From Bin25 sp965221765 (lineage in GTDB: Bacteria > Bacteroidota > Bacteroidia > Flavobacteriales > Flavobacteriaceae), in assembly GCA_965221765.1 (NCBI GenBank), contig OZ244911.1, positions 496,001 through 560,000 on the forward strand: DNA of 64,000 bases, read 5' to 3'. Positions 9,413 through 17,620 of the stretch are shown here, piece after piece. The first letter of the stretch is position 1; each line of letters opens with the position of its first letter. Made by a program: the position numbers and the translations under genes. The notes under the pieces were generated by a model that had not been told where the DNA came from, did no database searches, and saw nothing but the letters and a program-made list of their open reading frames with translations.

Positions 9413-9641
9413 ACGACTAATATCTTATTTTCCCTCTAAAAACCAAAAGCCATCTCGCACAGAATATATGATGTGTGATGATTTGAAAAAGTCAAAATGG
9501 TAATATAATGTTTAAATATAGAGCTTTTAATCTGACGTCGGATTCAAACAGTCCATCTAATGAATGCGATAGTTCATCCAATAGATAAAACCTAATGCAT
9601 CATGGATTGAACTATTTTATACTCGGGTGACTACAGTTATG

Positions 9642-10175
9642 CTATTCTTTTATTATATCTTCAAGGTTTTCCGCTTTTTTTCTTTTCAATATGAATCCAG
9701 TAATTAATCCAAAGATGAGCCCAGTAATCACACTAAAAATCAAAGCAATTCCCACAAAAAACAGAGGCTTCCGACCCATTTCTTGACCACTTCGGTATCG
9801 ATCAATCATTTCATCAGAAACTTCAGGATTGTTTGCAAGATATTGATCCATGATTTCATTAATTTGTCTTTCAACCATTCCTGGATCCATATAATTGGTC
9901 AAAATGAAATAGTAGAGCATGAAAATAATAGTACTGACAAGACTGATGATGATGGCTATTTTTATAGACTGAGGGATTGTTAAAAACCCATTGCGTTTCC
10001 GAAATTCTAAAAGTCCAAAAACAATAACCACAATGGATATGATAGCGCCAATGAATTGTAGTGACCTATCTTGGCTATCATGCATGTCCATTACATAAAG
10101 AATTAATGCCCACACAATACTTATCCCCCCAAGGATAAGACCGTAGCGAAAAACTAAACTTGTATAATTTGTCAT
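9642..10175 (-). CDS. DUF4199 membrane protein
   Basis: 177 residues with hydrophobic helices near 9-28, 39-56, 68-90 and 137-165. A polar loop (MVERQINEIMDQYLANNPE) separates the third and fourth. The Y...GLILGGISI opening and loop-then-C-terminal-helix layout match DUF4199, a common Bacteroidota inner-membrane family without known function. It is on the same strand as the glycosyltransferase but separated by 229 bp, so probably has its own promoter. Confidence 0.75.
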   Translation of the reverse strand: MTNYTSLVFRYGLILGGISIVWALILYVMDMHDSQDRSLQFIGAIISIVVIVFGLLEFRKRNGFLTIPQSIKIAIIISLVSTIIFMLYYFILTNYMDPGMVERQINEIMDQYLANNPEVSDEMIDRYRSGQEMGRKPLFFVGIALIFSVITGLIFGLITGFILKRKKAENLEDIIKE

Positions 10176-10318
10176 AGTTGTTAATGATATGGTTCTATCA
10201 AAGTTAAAAAATAATTCAAACTCAAAATTTTCATGTTTTTATAGACAGCAATTATTCTTGAAACGGTATAAGAATAACTCGATTTGCAGTTTTACACCTA
10301 AAATCATGAGGGATAATA

Positions 10319-10327
10319 CCCCCCCCC
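10319..10327. repeat. C9 homopolymer upstream of rpmE2
   Basis: Nine consecutive C residues in otherwise AT-rich intergenic DNA. The tract ends 23 bp before a TACATTTG -7 element, which places it at or just upstream of the expected -33 position of the L31 promoter. Such tracts are prone to slippage. Confidence 0.85.
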
Positions 10328-10350
10328 TTACAAGTTATTGTTAATCATTG

Positions 10351-10358
10351 TACATTTG
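10351..10358 (+). promoter_or_regulatory. putative Bacteroidota -7 promoter element of rpmE2
   Basis: TACATTTG matches the TAnnTTTG consensus exactly and lies 20 bp before the L31 ATG. No clear TTG -33 element is present at the usual spacing. Confidence 0.5.
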
Positions 10359-10378
10359 TGAACCATGTCAAATCAAAA

Positions 10379-10630
10379 ATGAAAAAAGGTATTCATCCAG
10401 AAAATTATCGGTTGGTCGCGTTTAAAGATATGTCCAATGATGATGTTTTTGTTACAAAATCTACTGCTGTTTCAAAAGAAAATATCGAAGTTGATGGAAT
10501 TAGTTATCCACTAGTAAAACTAGAAATTTCTAGAACCTCGCATCCGTATTATACTGGCAAATCTAAATTGATAGATACGGCAGGTAGAATTGATAAATTC
10601 AATAGCAAATACGGAAAACCCAAATCTTAA
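10379..10630 (+). CDS. rpmE2: 50S ribosomal protein L31, type B
   Basis: 83 residues from the ATG at 10379. An upstream GTG at 10358 overlaps the putative -7 element and is rejected. The protein starts MKKGIHPENYRLVAFKDMS and contains HPYYTGKSKLIDTAGRIDKF, diagnostic of L31. It lacks the zinc-binding cysteines, so it is the C-minus (type B) form, a structural protein of the large subunit near the central protuberance. Confidence 0.95.
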   Translation: MKKGIHPENYRLVAFKDMSNDDVFVTKSTAVSKENIEVDGISYPLVKLEISRTSHPYYTGKSKLIDTAGRIDKFNSKYGKPKS

Positions 10631-10696
10631 AAACTCTTTGATTTCAGATAATCAATCATTGTTTTTGCAGATGAATTTTGTAAAATAGGGTTGTAA

Positions 10697-10924
10697 ACTA
10701 AAAATAGAATACCCTGCATAATCAGCGAAAAACAACATACTGAAAAAAAAACAAAAGTTGCATTCACAACCCTTGGATGTAAACTTAACTTTTCTGAAAC
10801 ATCAACTATCGCTAGAAGTTTTGAGAGTCCCACTTACCAAAGAGTTGGATTTGATCAATCGGCTGACATTTATGTCATTAATACGTGTTCTGTTACTGAA
10901 AATGCGGATAAAAAGCTAACTAGG
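10697..10924 (+). other. in-frame N-terminal coding extension of mtaB with no canonical start
   Basis: The MtaB frame is open upstream from a stop at 10694-10696. From about 10751 it encodes a normal methylthiotransferase N-terminus: VAFTTLGCKLNFSETST, then ADIYVINTCSVTENADK. These contain the first two cysteines of the [4Fe-4S] cluster in the UPF0004 domain. No ATG, GTG or TTG occurs in this stretch before 10925; only ATA or ATC codons (10709, 10718, 10721) could serve. A homopolymer of nine A (10743-10751) precedes it, but neither alternative frame offers an ATG. Confidence 0.7.
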
Positions 10925-12058
10925 TTGGTTCGAAAATCAATAAAAAATAATCCCTTTGCTAAAGTTGCTGTTACGGGTTGTTTTGCTCAATTAAAACCGC
11001 AGAAAGTATCAGAAATAGAGGGTGTTAATTTAGTGGTAGGAACTGAAAAAAAATTTCAACTTCACGAACTAATTGAAAATCTATCAAGTGCTGATGCCCC
11101 TCAAGTATATTCTTGTGATATATCCCAAACCCGGGTATTTAATAAAAGTTATTCTATAGCAGATCGAACCCGAACATTTCTTAAAATTCAAGATGGTTGT
11201 GACTATAAATGTAGTTTTTGTACGATCCCCATGGCCAGGGGAACATCAAGGAGCGATTCTATAGAAAATATTATCGAAAATATAAGGTATTTACATGATC
11301 ATAACATTAAAGAAATTGTATTAACAGGAGTCAATGTTGGTGATTATGGAAAAACGAATCCATCTTCAAGTAAAAAAGAATGGCATTTATATGATTTACT
11401 CAAATCAATTGAAGGTTTAGATGAATGTCCAAGAATACGTATTTCATCCATTGAACCTAATCTTTTAAACAATCAAATCATTGAACTGATGAATTCTAGT
11501 TCATATTTTGTACCACATTTTCATATCCCACTTCAAAGTGGAAGTGATCATATCCTAAAATTGATGCGTAGACGATATAACACAAGATTATATGCAAAAT
11601 GCATTAAAAAAATAAAAAGTTCAATGCCAGATGCATGCATTGGAGCTGATGTCATCGTGGGTTTTTTTGGAGAAACCCAAACTGAATTTGATAAAACCAT
11701 TGATTTTATAAAACGACTAGAGCTATCCTATTTGCATGTTTTTCCTTATTCTGAAAGACCCAATACGACGGCCATGGATTATTATGATTGGCCTATTGTA
11801 CCATTTGCAATCAGAAAACAAAGAAGAAATATTTTAGCACAACTTTCTAAAGAAAAAAAAATAAGATTTTATGAATCACAACTCCATAAGCCCAAAACGG
11901 TATTATTCGAATCTCAAAACAACAATGGATATGCTACTGGGTACACGGAAAATTATGTTAAAGTAAGAACTCCTTGGAATCCTCAACTAGCAAATAAACT
12001 TATAGAGTGCAAACCAGTAAAAATTGATAACCAAGGATTTGTAAGAGCAGAATTTTAA
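10925..12058 (+). CDS. mtaB: tRNA (N6-threonylcarbamoyladenosine-C2) methylthiotransferase MtaB
   Basis: A radical-SAM enzyme that adds a methylthio group to t6A37 of tRNAs reading ANN codons. The canonical-start ORF (TTG) has 377 residues with AVTGCFAQLKP (third UPF0004 cysteine), the radical-SAM motif CDYKCSFC followed by TIPMARG, and SSIEPN and PLQSGSDHILKLMRRRY, which separate MtaB from MiaB and RimO. The TTG start would omit two cluster cysteines, so the true product almost certainly begins upstream near 10720-10750 (separate entry). The stop overlaps the stop region of the convergent acetyltransferase gene. Confidence 0.85.
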   Translation: MVRKSIKNNPFAKVAVTGCFAQLKPQKVSEIEGVNLVVGTEKKFQLHELIENLSSADAPQVYSCDISQTRVFNKSYSIADRTRTFLKIQDGCDYKCSFCTIPMARGTSRSDSIENIIENIRYLHDHNIKEIVLTGVNVGDYGKTNPSSSKKEWHLYDLLKSIEGLDECPRIRISSIEPNLLNNQIIELMNSSSYFVPHFHIPLQSGSDHILKLMRRRYNTRLYAKCIKKIKSSMPDACIGADVIVGFFGETQTEFDKTIDFIKRLELSYLHVFPYSERPNTTAMDYYDWPIVPFAIRKQRRNILAQLSKEKKIRFYESQLHKPKTVLFESQNNNGYATGYTENYVKVRTPWNPQLANKLIECKPVKIDNQGFVRAEF

Positions 12059-12348
12059 ACTCTCACACCGACCGGCAATAATTTTTTAAATTCTCGATTT
12101 TTTCGCATATAATCAACAACCGTTGGGCAGGTTGGTACTAATCGAGTTCTGCCTTCAGAAAGCATACGGAGTACTTTTTCAATGAATAGATCAACAAACC
12201 CATTTTCGCTATACCCTTTAGGAACACTCACTTTTGTAAGAAATATTTTTCTTTCTTGCTCTACATATTCTATGGTAGCTAACTGATTATCTATGGTGGT
12301 TTCGAATTGACGCAACAATTCATTTTTACAGATTTCTATATTGAACAT
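12055..12348 (-). CDS. small GNAT-type N-acetyltransferase (YjdJ/COG2388-like)
   Basis: 97 residues. It has the short-GNAT pattern ATIEYVEQERKIFLTKVSVP, a degenerate acetyl-CoA loop (KGYSENGFVDLFIEKVL), and the C-terminal signature RLVPTCPTVVDYMRKN seen in COG2388. These are minimal acyltransferases of unknown acceptor. It overlaps the end of mtaB by 4 bp on the opposite strand, a tight convergent arrangement. Confident for family, not for substrate. Confidence 0.7.
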   Translation of the reverse strand: MFNIEICKNELLRQFETTIDNQLATIEYVEQERKIFLTKVSVPKGYSENGFVDLFIEKVLRMLSEGRTRLVPTCPTVVDYMRKNREFKKLLPVGVRV

Positions 12349-12601
12349 TTATCTAAAAAACTAAAAGGGATTCTTAAAAAGAGTTGCAAATTTCTAGCAT
12401 CTAATTGGTGTTACAAATTTAATGAAAAACAATAGATTTTGATGCATTGTTGAGAGTTTTTTGACTGAACTCATGACGTTAATCTAAAACGTAAAAAGTT
12501 CATCCCCAACATAGAGATTAACTAAGCATCTTAAAGGATTAATTTTAGACGTTTTAAATGTATTCGATTCGTATATAATCCAAATGAATTCATAAATTTG
12601 T
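12349..12601. promoter_or_regulatory. divergent promoter region with a -7-like TAAATTTG
   Basis: About 250 bp between divergent genes. TAAATTTG at 12593-12600 fits TAnnTTTG and sits directly before the first TTG (12602) of the transglycosylase gene. This favours the second in-frame TTG at 12623 as the real start. Confidence 0.35.
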
Positions 12602-12622
12602 TTGACAATCAAATCTGATTTT

Positions 12623-13621
12623 TTGAATAAAAAACATCGTTGGGTTTTTATTTTTTTGCCTTTGATTTTTCTTTTACTAGGAAGAAATCAATTAAAGCCA
12701 CAGGATATAAATGATTTAGATTCATTAAACACCAACAAACATCATCAAGACCAATTTAGACTGAAAGAATTTATTTCAGAAAATCAATTAGATTTAACCC
12801 ATGATCTTGAAAAAACTAGCCATAGTTATCATGTGGGGTCCCTTAAAATTCCAGAAGATATCAATTTTGCGGGGGAACTGGTTCCCATTGAACAAAACGA
12901 TGTTAAAGAGCGACTAGACCGAGAATTATTAGTCAATACGTATTGGCAATCCAATATGATTTTATTGATTAAAAGAGGCTATAAGTACTTTCCATTTATT
13001 GAAGAAATACTTCTTCAATATGGCGTTCCAAAAGATTTTAAATATTTGGCTTTGATAGAAAGTGGGTTTTTAAATGCCACATCTCCAGCGGGAGCTCGTG
13101 GATTTTGGCAAATCATGAAAAATACGGCTCGAGAATATGGTTTAGAAGTCAATAGTAATGTCGATGAACGGCTCAATTTAGAACTAGCAACTCATGCCGC
13201 TTGTAAGTATCTTTTAAAAGCCAAAGAGAAATTTGATAATTGGACCTTAGTAGCCGCGAGTTATAACCGAGGAATGTCTGGATTAGAGCGTGCTTTGAAA
13301 AGTCAAAAAGTTGATAATTATTATGATTTGTGGCTCAATGAAGAAACCTCTCGTTATGTATTTAGAATACTAGCGGTAAAAGATATATTTCAAAAGTATA
13401 GGAATCAATACGGATTTGATATCGCTAAAGAAGATCACTATTTATTACCACCATTAAGAAAAATTACTATCGATAGTGCCATTGGGGATTTGGTCGATTT
13501 TTCGGCTAAGATGGGAATGACTTATAAAGAATTGAAAATTTATAATCCTTGGTTGATACAGCGTCATCTAATCAATAATTCTAGAAAAACTTATCATATT
13601 TACATCAAAGATACCACTTAG
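12623..13621 (+). CDS. lytic transglycosylase, MltD/SLT family
   Basis: About 332 residues starting at TTG 12623 (alternative TTG 12602, +7 residues; no ATG available). The N-terminus is a signal anchor (RWVFIFLPLIFLLLG). The SLT domain (~130-265) has the catalytic glutamate in LIESGFLNATSPAGARG, then WQIMKNTAREYGL, and ASYNRGMSGLERAL. It cleaves glycan strands of peptidoglycan with 1,6-anhydro product formation. There is no LysM repeat, only a short C-terminal extension. It follows mtaB and the acetyltransferase, a usual flavobacterial neighbourhood. Confidence 0.85.
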   Translation: MNKKHRWVFIFLPLIFLLLGRNQLKPQDINDLDSLNTNKHHQDQFRLKEFISENQLDLTHDLEKTSHSYHVGSLKIPEDINFAGELVPIEQNDVKERLDRELLVNTYWQSNMILLIKRGYKYFPFIEEILLQYGVPKDFKYLALIESGFLNATSPAGARGFWQIMKNTAREYGLEVNSNVDERLNLELATHAACKYLLKAKEKFDNWTLVAASYNRGMSGLERALKSQKVDNYYDLWLNEETSRYVFRILAVKDIFQKYRNQYGFDIAKEDHYLLPPLRKITIDSAIGDLVDFSAKMGMTYKELKIYNPWLIQRHLINNSRKTYHIYIKDTT

Positions 13622-13675
13622 AGAGTCTACATACTATCAATCATATAGAAATACGAAGCCAACAAATCAATAGCA

Positions 13676-13786
13676 ATGAATAACTACTATCTAACAAACA
13701 AAGAAATACTACAAGTCTACATAAACAAAAGAAAAGAGGGGTTTACGGAACATATAGCCAATCCAAATAGAGAACAGTTAAATTAA
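13676..13786 (+). CDS. possible small protein, 36 aa, unknown
   Basis: ATG at 13676 to TAA at 13784. The peptide is polar and basic (MNNYYLTNKEILQVYINKRK..., end PNREQLN). It is followed after 4 bp by another short ORF and then by an 85-residue ORF, which suggests a small operon. Length alone does not prove coding. Confidence 0.35.
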   Translation: MNNYYLTNKEILQVYINKRKEGFTEHIANPNREQLN

Positions 13787-13790
13787 GACG

Positions 13791-13877
13791 ATGGACTGGA
13801 ATGAATACCCAACTTATCTTAAAGTATTTTATATCCTTGCTTTTATAGCACTATGTATTGCAGGTATCCTATTATAG
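13791..13877 (+). CDS. possible single-span membrane miniprotein, 28 aa
   Basis: ATG at 13791, stop at 13875-13877. After MDWNEYPTYLK it is almost entirely hydrophobic (VFYILAFIALCIAGILL), as in a tail-anchored miniprotein. It starts 4 bp after the previous short ORF. The orderly spacing and a clean transmembrane helix support it weakly. No family recognised. Confidence 0.35.
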   Translation: MDWNEYPTYLKVFYILAFIALCIAGILL

Positions 13878-13914
13878 TTTTAACCAATAATAAAAAATCC
13901 CTACACCCAACTAA

Positions 13915-14172
13915 ATGGATACCAAACTAACCGACTTAATACATCAATTACACGAGGAACAAGGCGACTTTTGTGGTAGTTTGGATCGATGCACCCATAC
14001 TATGAACCAATTATCAAACCAATTAGATGAATTAGAAAAACGGAGAAATTTTATACTATCTATCCAAAGTGAGGTATCAGCGAATTATAAAGCCATGCAA
14101 AAAGACTTTATCAAACTGAATCATACGATTAAACAGGTAGTTAATACATACATAGAACAAAACCCAGAATAA
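13915..14172 (+). CDS. hypothetical coiled-coil protein, 85 aa
   Basis: ATG at 13915, stop at 14170. Nearly all helix: LHEEQGDFCGSLDRC, then a heptad-rich segment MNQLSNQLDELEKRRNFIL and ANYKAMQKDFIKL. No signal peptide or membrane span. It is third in a run of short plus-strand ORFs (36, 28 and 85 aa) at the left edge of the accessory island. No family recognised. Confidence 0.5.
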   Translation: MDTKLTDLIHQLHEEQGDFCGSLDRCTHTMNQLSNQLDELEKRRNFILSIQSEVSANYKAMQKDFIKLNHTIKQVVNTYIEQNPE

Positions 14173-14530
14173 AGCTGTTTATTTAGCAAAAATTTTATAA
14201 GGGGGTTACTTTGGAGATCACGCCCCGAATCCATATACATCAAAGGGACGGGGTATAAGACGGACAGGAACTACCAACAATCCCTAACTACTACGATTAA
14301 AACAATCCTACCAGGACAGGTTTTTATTTTATCAATTAAGTTAAACAAATACGAGTATCGGATATTATTCGAATCCCAACAATATTTCCACTGCAAAAGG
14401 TTCGTAGTTTGAAAATCTACTCTGATAGCGGTGCAAAGGTTTATCGGATTGATATTACAATTTACCACCCTAGAATAAGACCACTCAAAGGGCGTGGTTT
14501 TTTTATCCAATTGTCTAAATCTACTCTTTT
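14173..14530 (+). pseudogene. possible frameshifted coding remnant
   Basis: No start codon is available, but two overlapping frames read like protein. From about 14220: RPESIYIKGTGYKTDRNY... to KRFVV (stop near 14411). Then, one frame over, LKIYSDSGAKVYRIDI...KGRGFFIQL to about 14530. Together they could be one ~100-residue gene with a frameshift near 14400. A 5-bp stem ACCAC/GTGGT followed by seven T (about 14482-14506) could be a weak terminator. Coding status is unproven. Confidence 0.25.
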
Positions 14531-14551
14531 AATTTTAACCTAATTTTTCCT

Positions 14552-14634
14552 ATGAAATTTCTAAAAATCCTATCAATGCTCGTTCTAATTTTACTAGTAA
14601 TGGGGGGGGGTGCCAAAAGAATGAACCAACAGCA
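14552..14634 (+). other. out-of-frame lipoprotein signal peptide of the DUF285 gene
   Basis: The ATG at 14552 begins MKFLKILSMLVLILLVMG, nearly the same as the intact signal of the paralog at 16761 (MKFLTIVSISVLILLVMGC). The frame then runs into nine G and is shifted relative to the downstream repeat ORF. Changing the G count to 4, 7 or 10 would restore a lipoprotein whose cysteine is the TGC at 14611-14613, followed by QKNEP as in the paralog (QKNES). Confidence 0.8.
14602..14610 (+). repeat. G9 tract at the lipobox (possible phase-variation site)
   Basis: Nine consecutive G in AT-rich DNA, exactly at the codons before the lipid-attachment cysteine. The paralog has four G at the same place and is in frame. 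With nine G the secretion signal and mature protein are in different frames (OFF). Confidence 0.85.
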
Positions 14635-16611
14635 ATGCCGTTGGCACCTATCCAAAACAATAGTCAATCCATTGGTTTAGAAGACCTTGAATTAGAACCA
14701 CGCTATGAGTACCAAGAAAAATATACCGAGTCACAATTAGATTCTTTGGTAGCGGCTATTCTTTCAAAAAATCCAACAATTGATAAAGTTCAATCGATTG
14801 ATAAGGATATTCATTATTCAGAGAGAAATAAAAAAAGACAAGGTAAATGCGGTCTAGATCAAGATGGCAACCTTAGAAATCCTTTGTATTTAGATGCTAA
14901 TGGCGTGACGATTAAAGCCCGAAAATGCAATCGAAATATGATCGGAGAGAAATGGGAGTTAAACGGCGTGGAGTATGAAATCGTCAGTAATAAAAGGCTG
15001 AGATTTATGATTAAAAGGGGATGGGATATTAGCAAAGTGGTAACCACTTTTGTAACTAATATGAATCGGTTATTCACATCCGAGAGATTCGGTACACGTG
15101 GTGTTCGATATGATATTACTAGTTGGGATACCAGCCAGGTAACCGACATGGGATATCTGTTTTATGGGCAACAGATTTTTAATCAAGATATTAGCAATTG
15201 GGATACCAGTCAAGTAAAGAATATGGTTCGAATGTTTCATCTTGCAGAATATTTTAACCAAGATATTGGGAGTTGGGATACGAGTCAAGTGCAGGTAATG
15301 TATGGAATGTTTCGTCAAGCAGAATCATTTAACCAAGATATAGGGGATTGGGATACCAGTAAGGTGCAAAGTATGGGGAGAATGTTTTATAGAGCAGGCT
15401 TGTTTAACCAAGATATAGGCGAGTGGGATACCAGTAAGGTTTTAGATATGAGTGATATGTTTTGTGATGCAAAATTATTTAACCAAGATATAGGCGAGTG
15501 GGATACCAGTAAGGTTTTAGATATGAGTGGTATGTTTTATAATCTCTATTTTACAAATTCTAAAACGATGAAGTCTGATTCTGATTTTAACCAAGATATA
15601 GGCGAGTGGGATACCAGTAAGGTTTTAGATATGAGTGATATGTTTTGTGATGCAAAATTATTTAACCAAGATATAGGCGAGTGGGATACCAGTAAGGTTT
15701 TAGATATGAGTGGTATGTTTTATAATCTCTATTTTACAAATTCTAAAACGATGAAGTCTGATTCTGATTTTAACCAAGATATAGGGGATTGGGATACCAG
15801 TAAGGTCACCGATATGAGTTATATGTTTTGTGATGCAGAATTATTTAACCAAGATATTAGCAATTGGGATACGAGCCAAGTGCAAAGTATGGCTTTGATG
15901 TTTAGTAATGCAGAATTATTTAACCAAGATATAGGAGATTGGAATACCAGTCGAGTAACCGATATGCGGGCTATGTTTAGTAATGCAGAATTATTTAACC
16001 AAGATATAGGAGATTGGGATACGAGTCAGGTAACTGATATGAGTTCTATGTTTAGTAATGCAGAATTATTTAACCAAGATATAGGGGATTGGGATACCAG
16101 TAAGGTCACCAATATGGCTTTTATGTTTCAAGAGGCTACAAGTTTTAACCAAGATATCGGGGACTGGGATACGAGCCAGGTAACCAATATGGCTTTTATG
16201 TTTGGTCGGCGTCCATATGTTCGCCCTTCTCTTATTTATTATTGGGATCCCAATTGGGTTCCAAATCCGGCTATAAGTTTTAACCAAGATATAGGAGATT
16301 GGGATACCAGTAAGGTCACCGATATGAGTTATATGTTTAGTAATGCAGAATTATTTAACCAAGATATAGGAGATTGGGATACCAGTAAGGTCACCGATAT
16401 GAGTTATATGTTTTATGGAGCCAAATCATTTAACCAAGATATTAGCAATTGGGATACGAGCCAAGTGCAAGGTATGAGTTATATGTTTTATGGAGCCAAA
16501 TCATTTAACCAAGACCTTAGTCAGTGGAATGTCAGCAATGTATTATATTGTTTTAATACTGTATTTGGACGAGAACACCGCTTGCCTAAATTCAAATGCA
16601 CCTTATATTGA
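14635..16611 (+). CDS. BspA-like surface protein with ~18 DUF285 repeats, signal peptide out of frame
   Basis: A 658-residue ORF from an internal ATG; the natural start is probably 14552, one frame away. Residues ~75-120 form an N-terminal module (NPLYLDANGVTIKARKCN, GEKWELNGVEYEIV) shared with the paralog. About 18 repeats of ~25 residues follow, with consensus FNQDIGDWDTSKVTDMSYMF. DUF285 repeats form solenoid-like surfaces in bacterial surface lipoproteins and are associated with adhesion. A 61-residue double unit is duplicated exactly. The C-terminus lacks a sorting signal, so export would depend on the upstream lipoprotein signal, now out of frame. Confidence 0.85.
   Translation: MPLAPIQNNSQSIGLEDLELEPRYEYQEKYTESQLDSLVAAILSKNPTIDKVQSIDKDIHYSERNKKRQGKCGLDQDGNLRNPLYLDANGVTIKARKCNRNMIGEKWELNGVEYEIVSNKRLRFMIKRGWDISKVVTTFVTNMNRLFTSERFGTRGVRYDITSWDTSQVTDMGYLFYGQQIFNQDISNWDTSQVKNMVRMFHLAEYFNQDIGSWDTSQVQVMYGMFRQAESFNQDIGDWDTSKVQSMGRMFYRAGLFNQDIGEWDTSKVLDMSDMFCDAKLFNQDIGEWDTSKVLDMSGMFYNLYFTNSKTMKSDSDFNQDIGEWDTSKVLDMSDMFCDAKLFNQDIGEWDTSKVLDMSGMFYNLYFTNSKTMKSDSDFNQDIGDWDTSKVTDMSYMFCDAELFNQDISNWDTSQVQSMALMFSNAELFNQDIGDWNTSRVTDMRAMFSNAELFNQDIGDWDTSQVTDMSSMFSNAELFNQDIGDWDTSKVTNMAFMFQEATSFNQDIGDWDTSQVTNMAFMFGRRPYVRPSLIYYWDPNWVPNPAISFNQDIGDWDTSKVTDMSYMFSNAELFNQDIGDWDTSKVTDMSYMFYGAKSFNQDISNWDTSQVQGMSYMFYGAKSFNQDLSQWNVSNVLYCFNTVFGREHRLPKFKCTLY
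15403..15768 (+). repeat. perfect 183-bp tandem duplication inside the DUF285 gene
   Basis: 15403-15585 and 15586-15768 are identical over 183 bp (61 codons). Each copy has two FNQDIGEWDTSKVLDM units plus an unusual spacer (NLYFTNSKTMKSDSD). The lack of any mismatch indicates a very recent event or ongoing exchange. Confidence 0.92.
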
Positions 16612-16760
16612 TTATAGGGATAGTCTACTAAAACCTTGGGATGTTAGAGAGTGGAGTGTTATTAGCTCCAATTAGTTAGAAAAGGATAAAGATTCTGAGA
16701 ATTGGTTTGTAAAATCTCACTAGACTTATAAAAACTTTCAAGGAGTATATTATCCAATAG

Positions 16761-17522
16761 ATGAAATTTCTAACAATTGTATCAATATCCGTTCTGATTT
16801 TACTAGTAATGGGGTGTCAAAAAAATGAATCCAGTTCAGATTCTAATAAACCAAGTTCAGATGAATCAAGTTTATTTTGCAATAAAGACCAAAATCCTTT
16901 GTATCTAGATGATAATGGCGTGACGATTAAAGCCCGAAAATGCAATCGAGATATGATAGGTGAGAAATGGGAGTTTCGAGGTGAGATTTATGAGATTGTG
17001 GATAATGAATCATTGAGAGAAATGGTTAAAAATGATGAGGATTATAGTAAAGTAGTAACCACTTCGGTAACCAATATGAATTGGTTATTTTCTGGTAGAG
17101 ATTTTGTTCGATATGATATTACTAGTTGGGATACCAGCCAAGTAACCACTATGTGGAGTATGTTTGTTGGGGCAGAATCATTTAACCAAGATATAGGCGA
17201 TTGGGATACCAGCCAAGTAATCGATATGGGAGGTATGTTTTATGAAGCCAAATCATTTAACCAAGATATAGGGGATTGGGATACCAGTAAGGTATTAGAT
17301 GTGAGGTGGATGTTTTATCAAGCTGATAGTTTTAACCAAGATATAGGCGAGTGGAATACGAGCGAGGTAACCCGTATGGATGAGATGTTTAAGGATGCAA
17401 AATCATTTGACCAAGATATTAGTGGTTGGAGTGTCAATAATGTTAAAAATTGTTCTTTTTTTTCTAATCGTTCAAGCTTAAGTCAAGCCTATCATCCTAC
17501 CTTTAGGAATTGCACCCCATAA
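16761..17522 (+). CDS. BspA-like DUF285 repeat lipoprotein (short paralog)
   Basis: 253 residues with an intact signal and lipobox LLVMGC (cysteine at residue 19). The same N-terminal module as the long paralog follows (NPLYLDDNGVTIKARKCN, GEKWEFRGEIYEIV), then about five repeats of the FNQDIGDWDTS type. It is probably lipid-anchored and surface exposed. It arose by duplication with the gene at 14635 and is separated from it by 149 bp. It keeps four G where the paralog has nine, so it is constitutively in frame. Confidence 0.88.
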   Translation: MKFLTIVSISVLILLVMGCQKNESSSDSNKPSSDESSLFCNKDQNPLYLDDNGVTIKARKCNRDMIGEKWEFRGEIYEIVDNESLREMVKNDEDYSKVVTTSVTNMNWLFSGRDFVRYDITSWDTSQVTTMWSMFVGAESFNQDIGDWDTSQVIDMGGMFYEAKSFNQDIGDWDTSKVLDVRWMFYQADSFNQDIGEWNTSEVTRMDEMFKDAKSFDQDISGWSVNNVKNCSFFSNRSSLSQAYHPTFRNCTP

Positions 17523-17620
17523 GGTCTATGAATATAGATGTGGAGGTTTTTTAATCGATTGTTTTTTGTTTTTAGACGATATTAAATTCAAAACGAGATG
17601 AAAACACAAGAGTTTTGCAC

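Noticed and set aside
10627..10833. Minus-strand 68-codon ORF upstream of mtaB
   Set aside because: It is antisense to the convincing MtaB N-terminal coding sequence.
14859..16287. Long minus-strand ORFs opposite the DUF285 repeats
   Set aside because: They are mirror frames of the repetitive coding strand and contain no recognisable protein sequence.
15170..16530. Possible CRISPR-like regular repeats
   Set aside because: The ~75-bp periodicity is the in-frame DUF285 protein repeat with no unique spacers; no cas gene is present.
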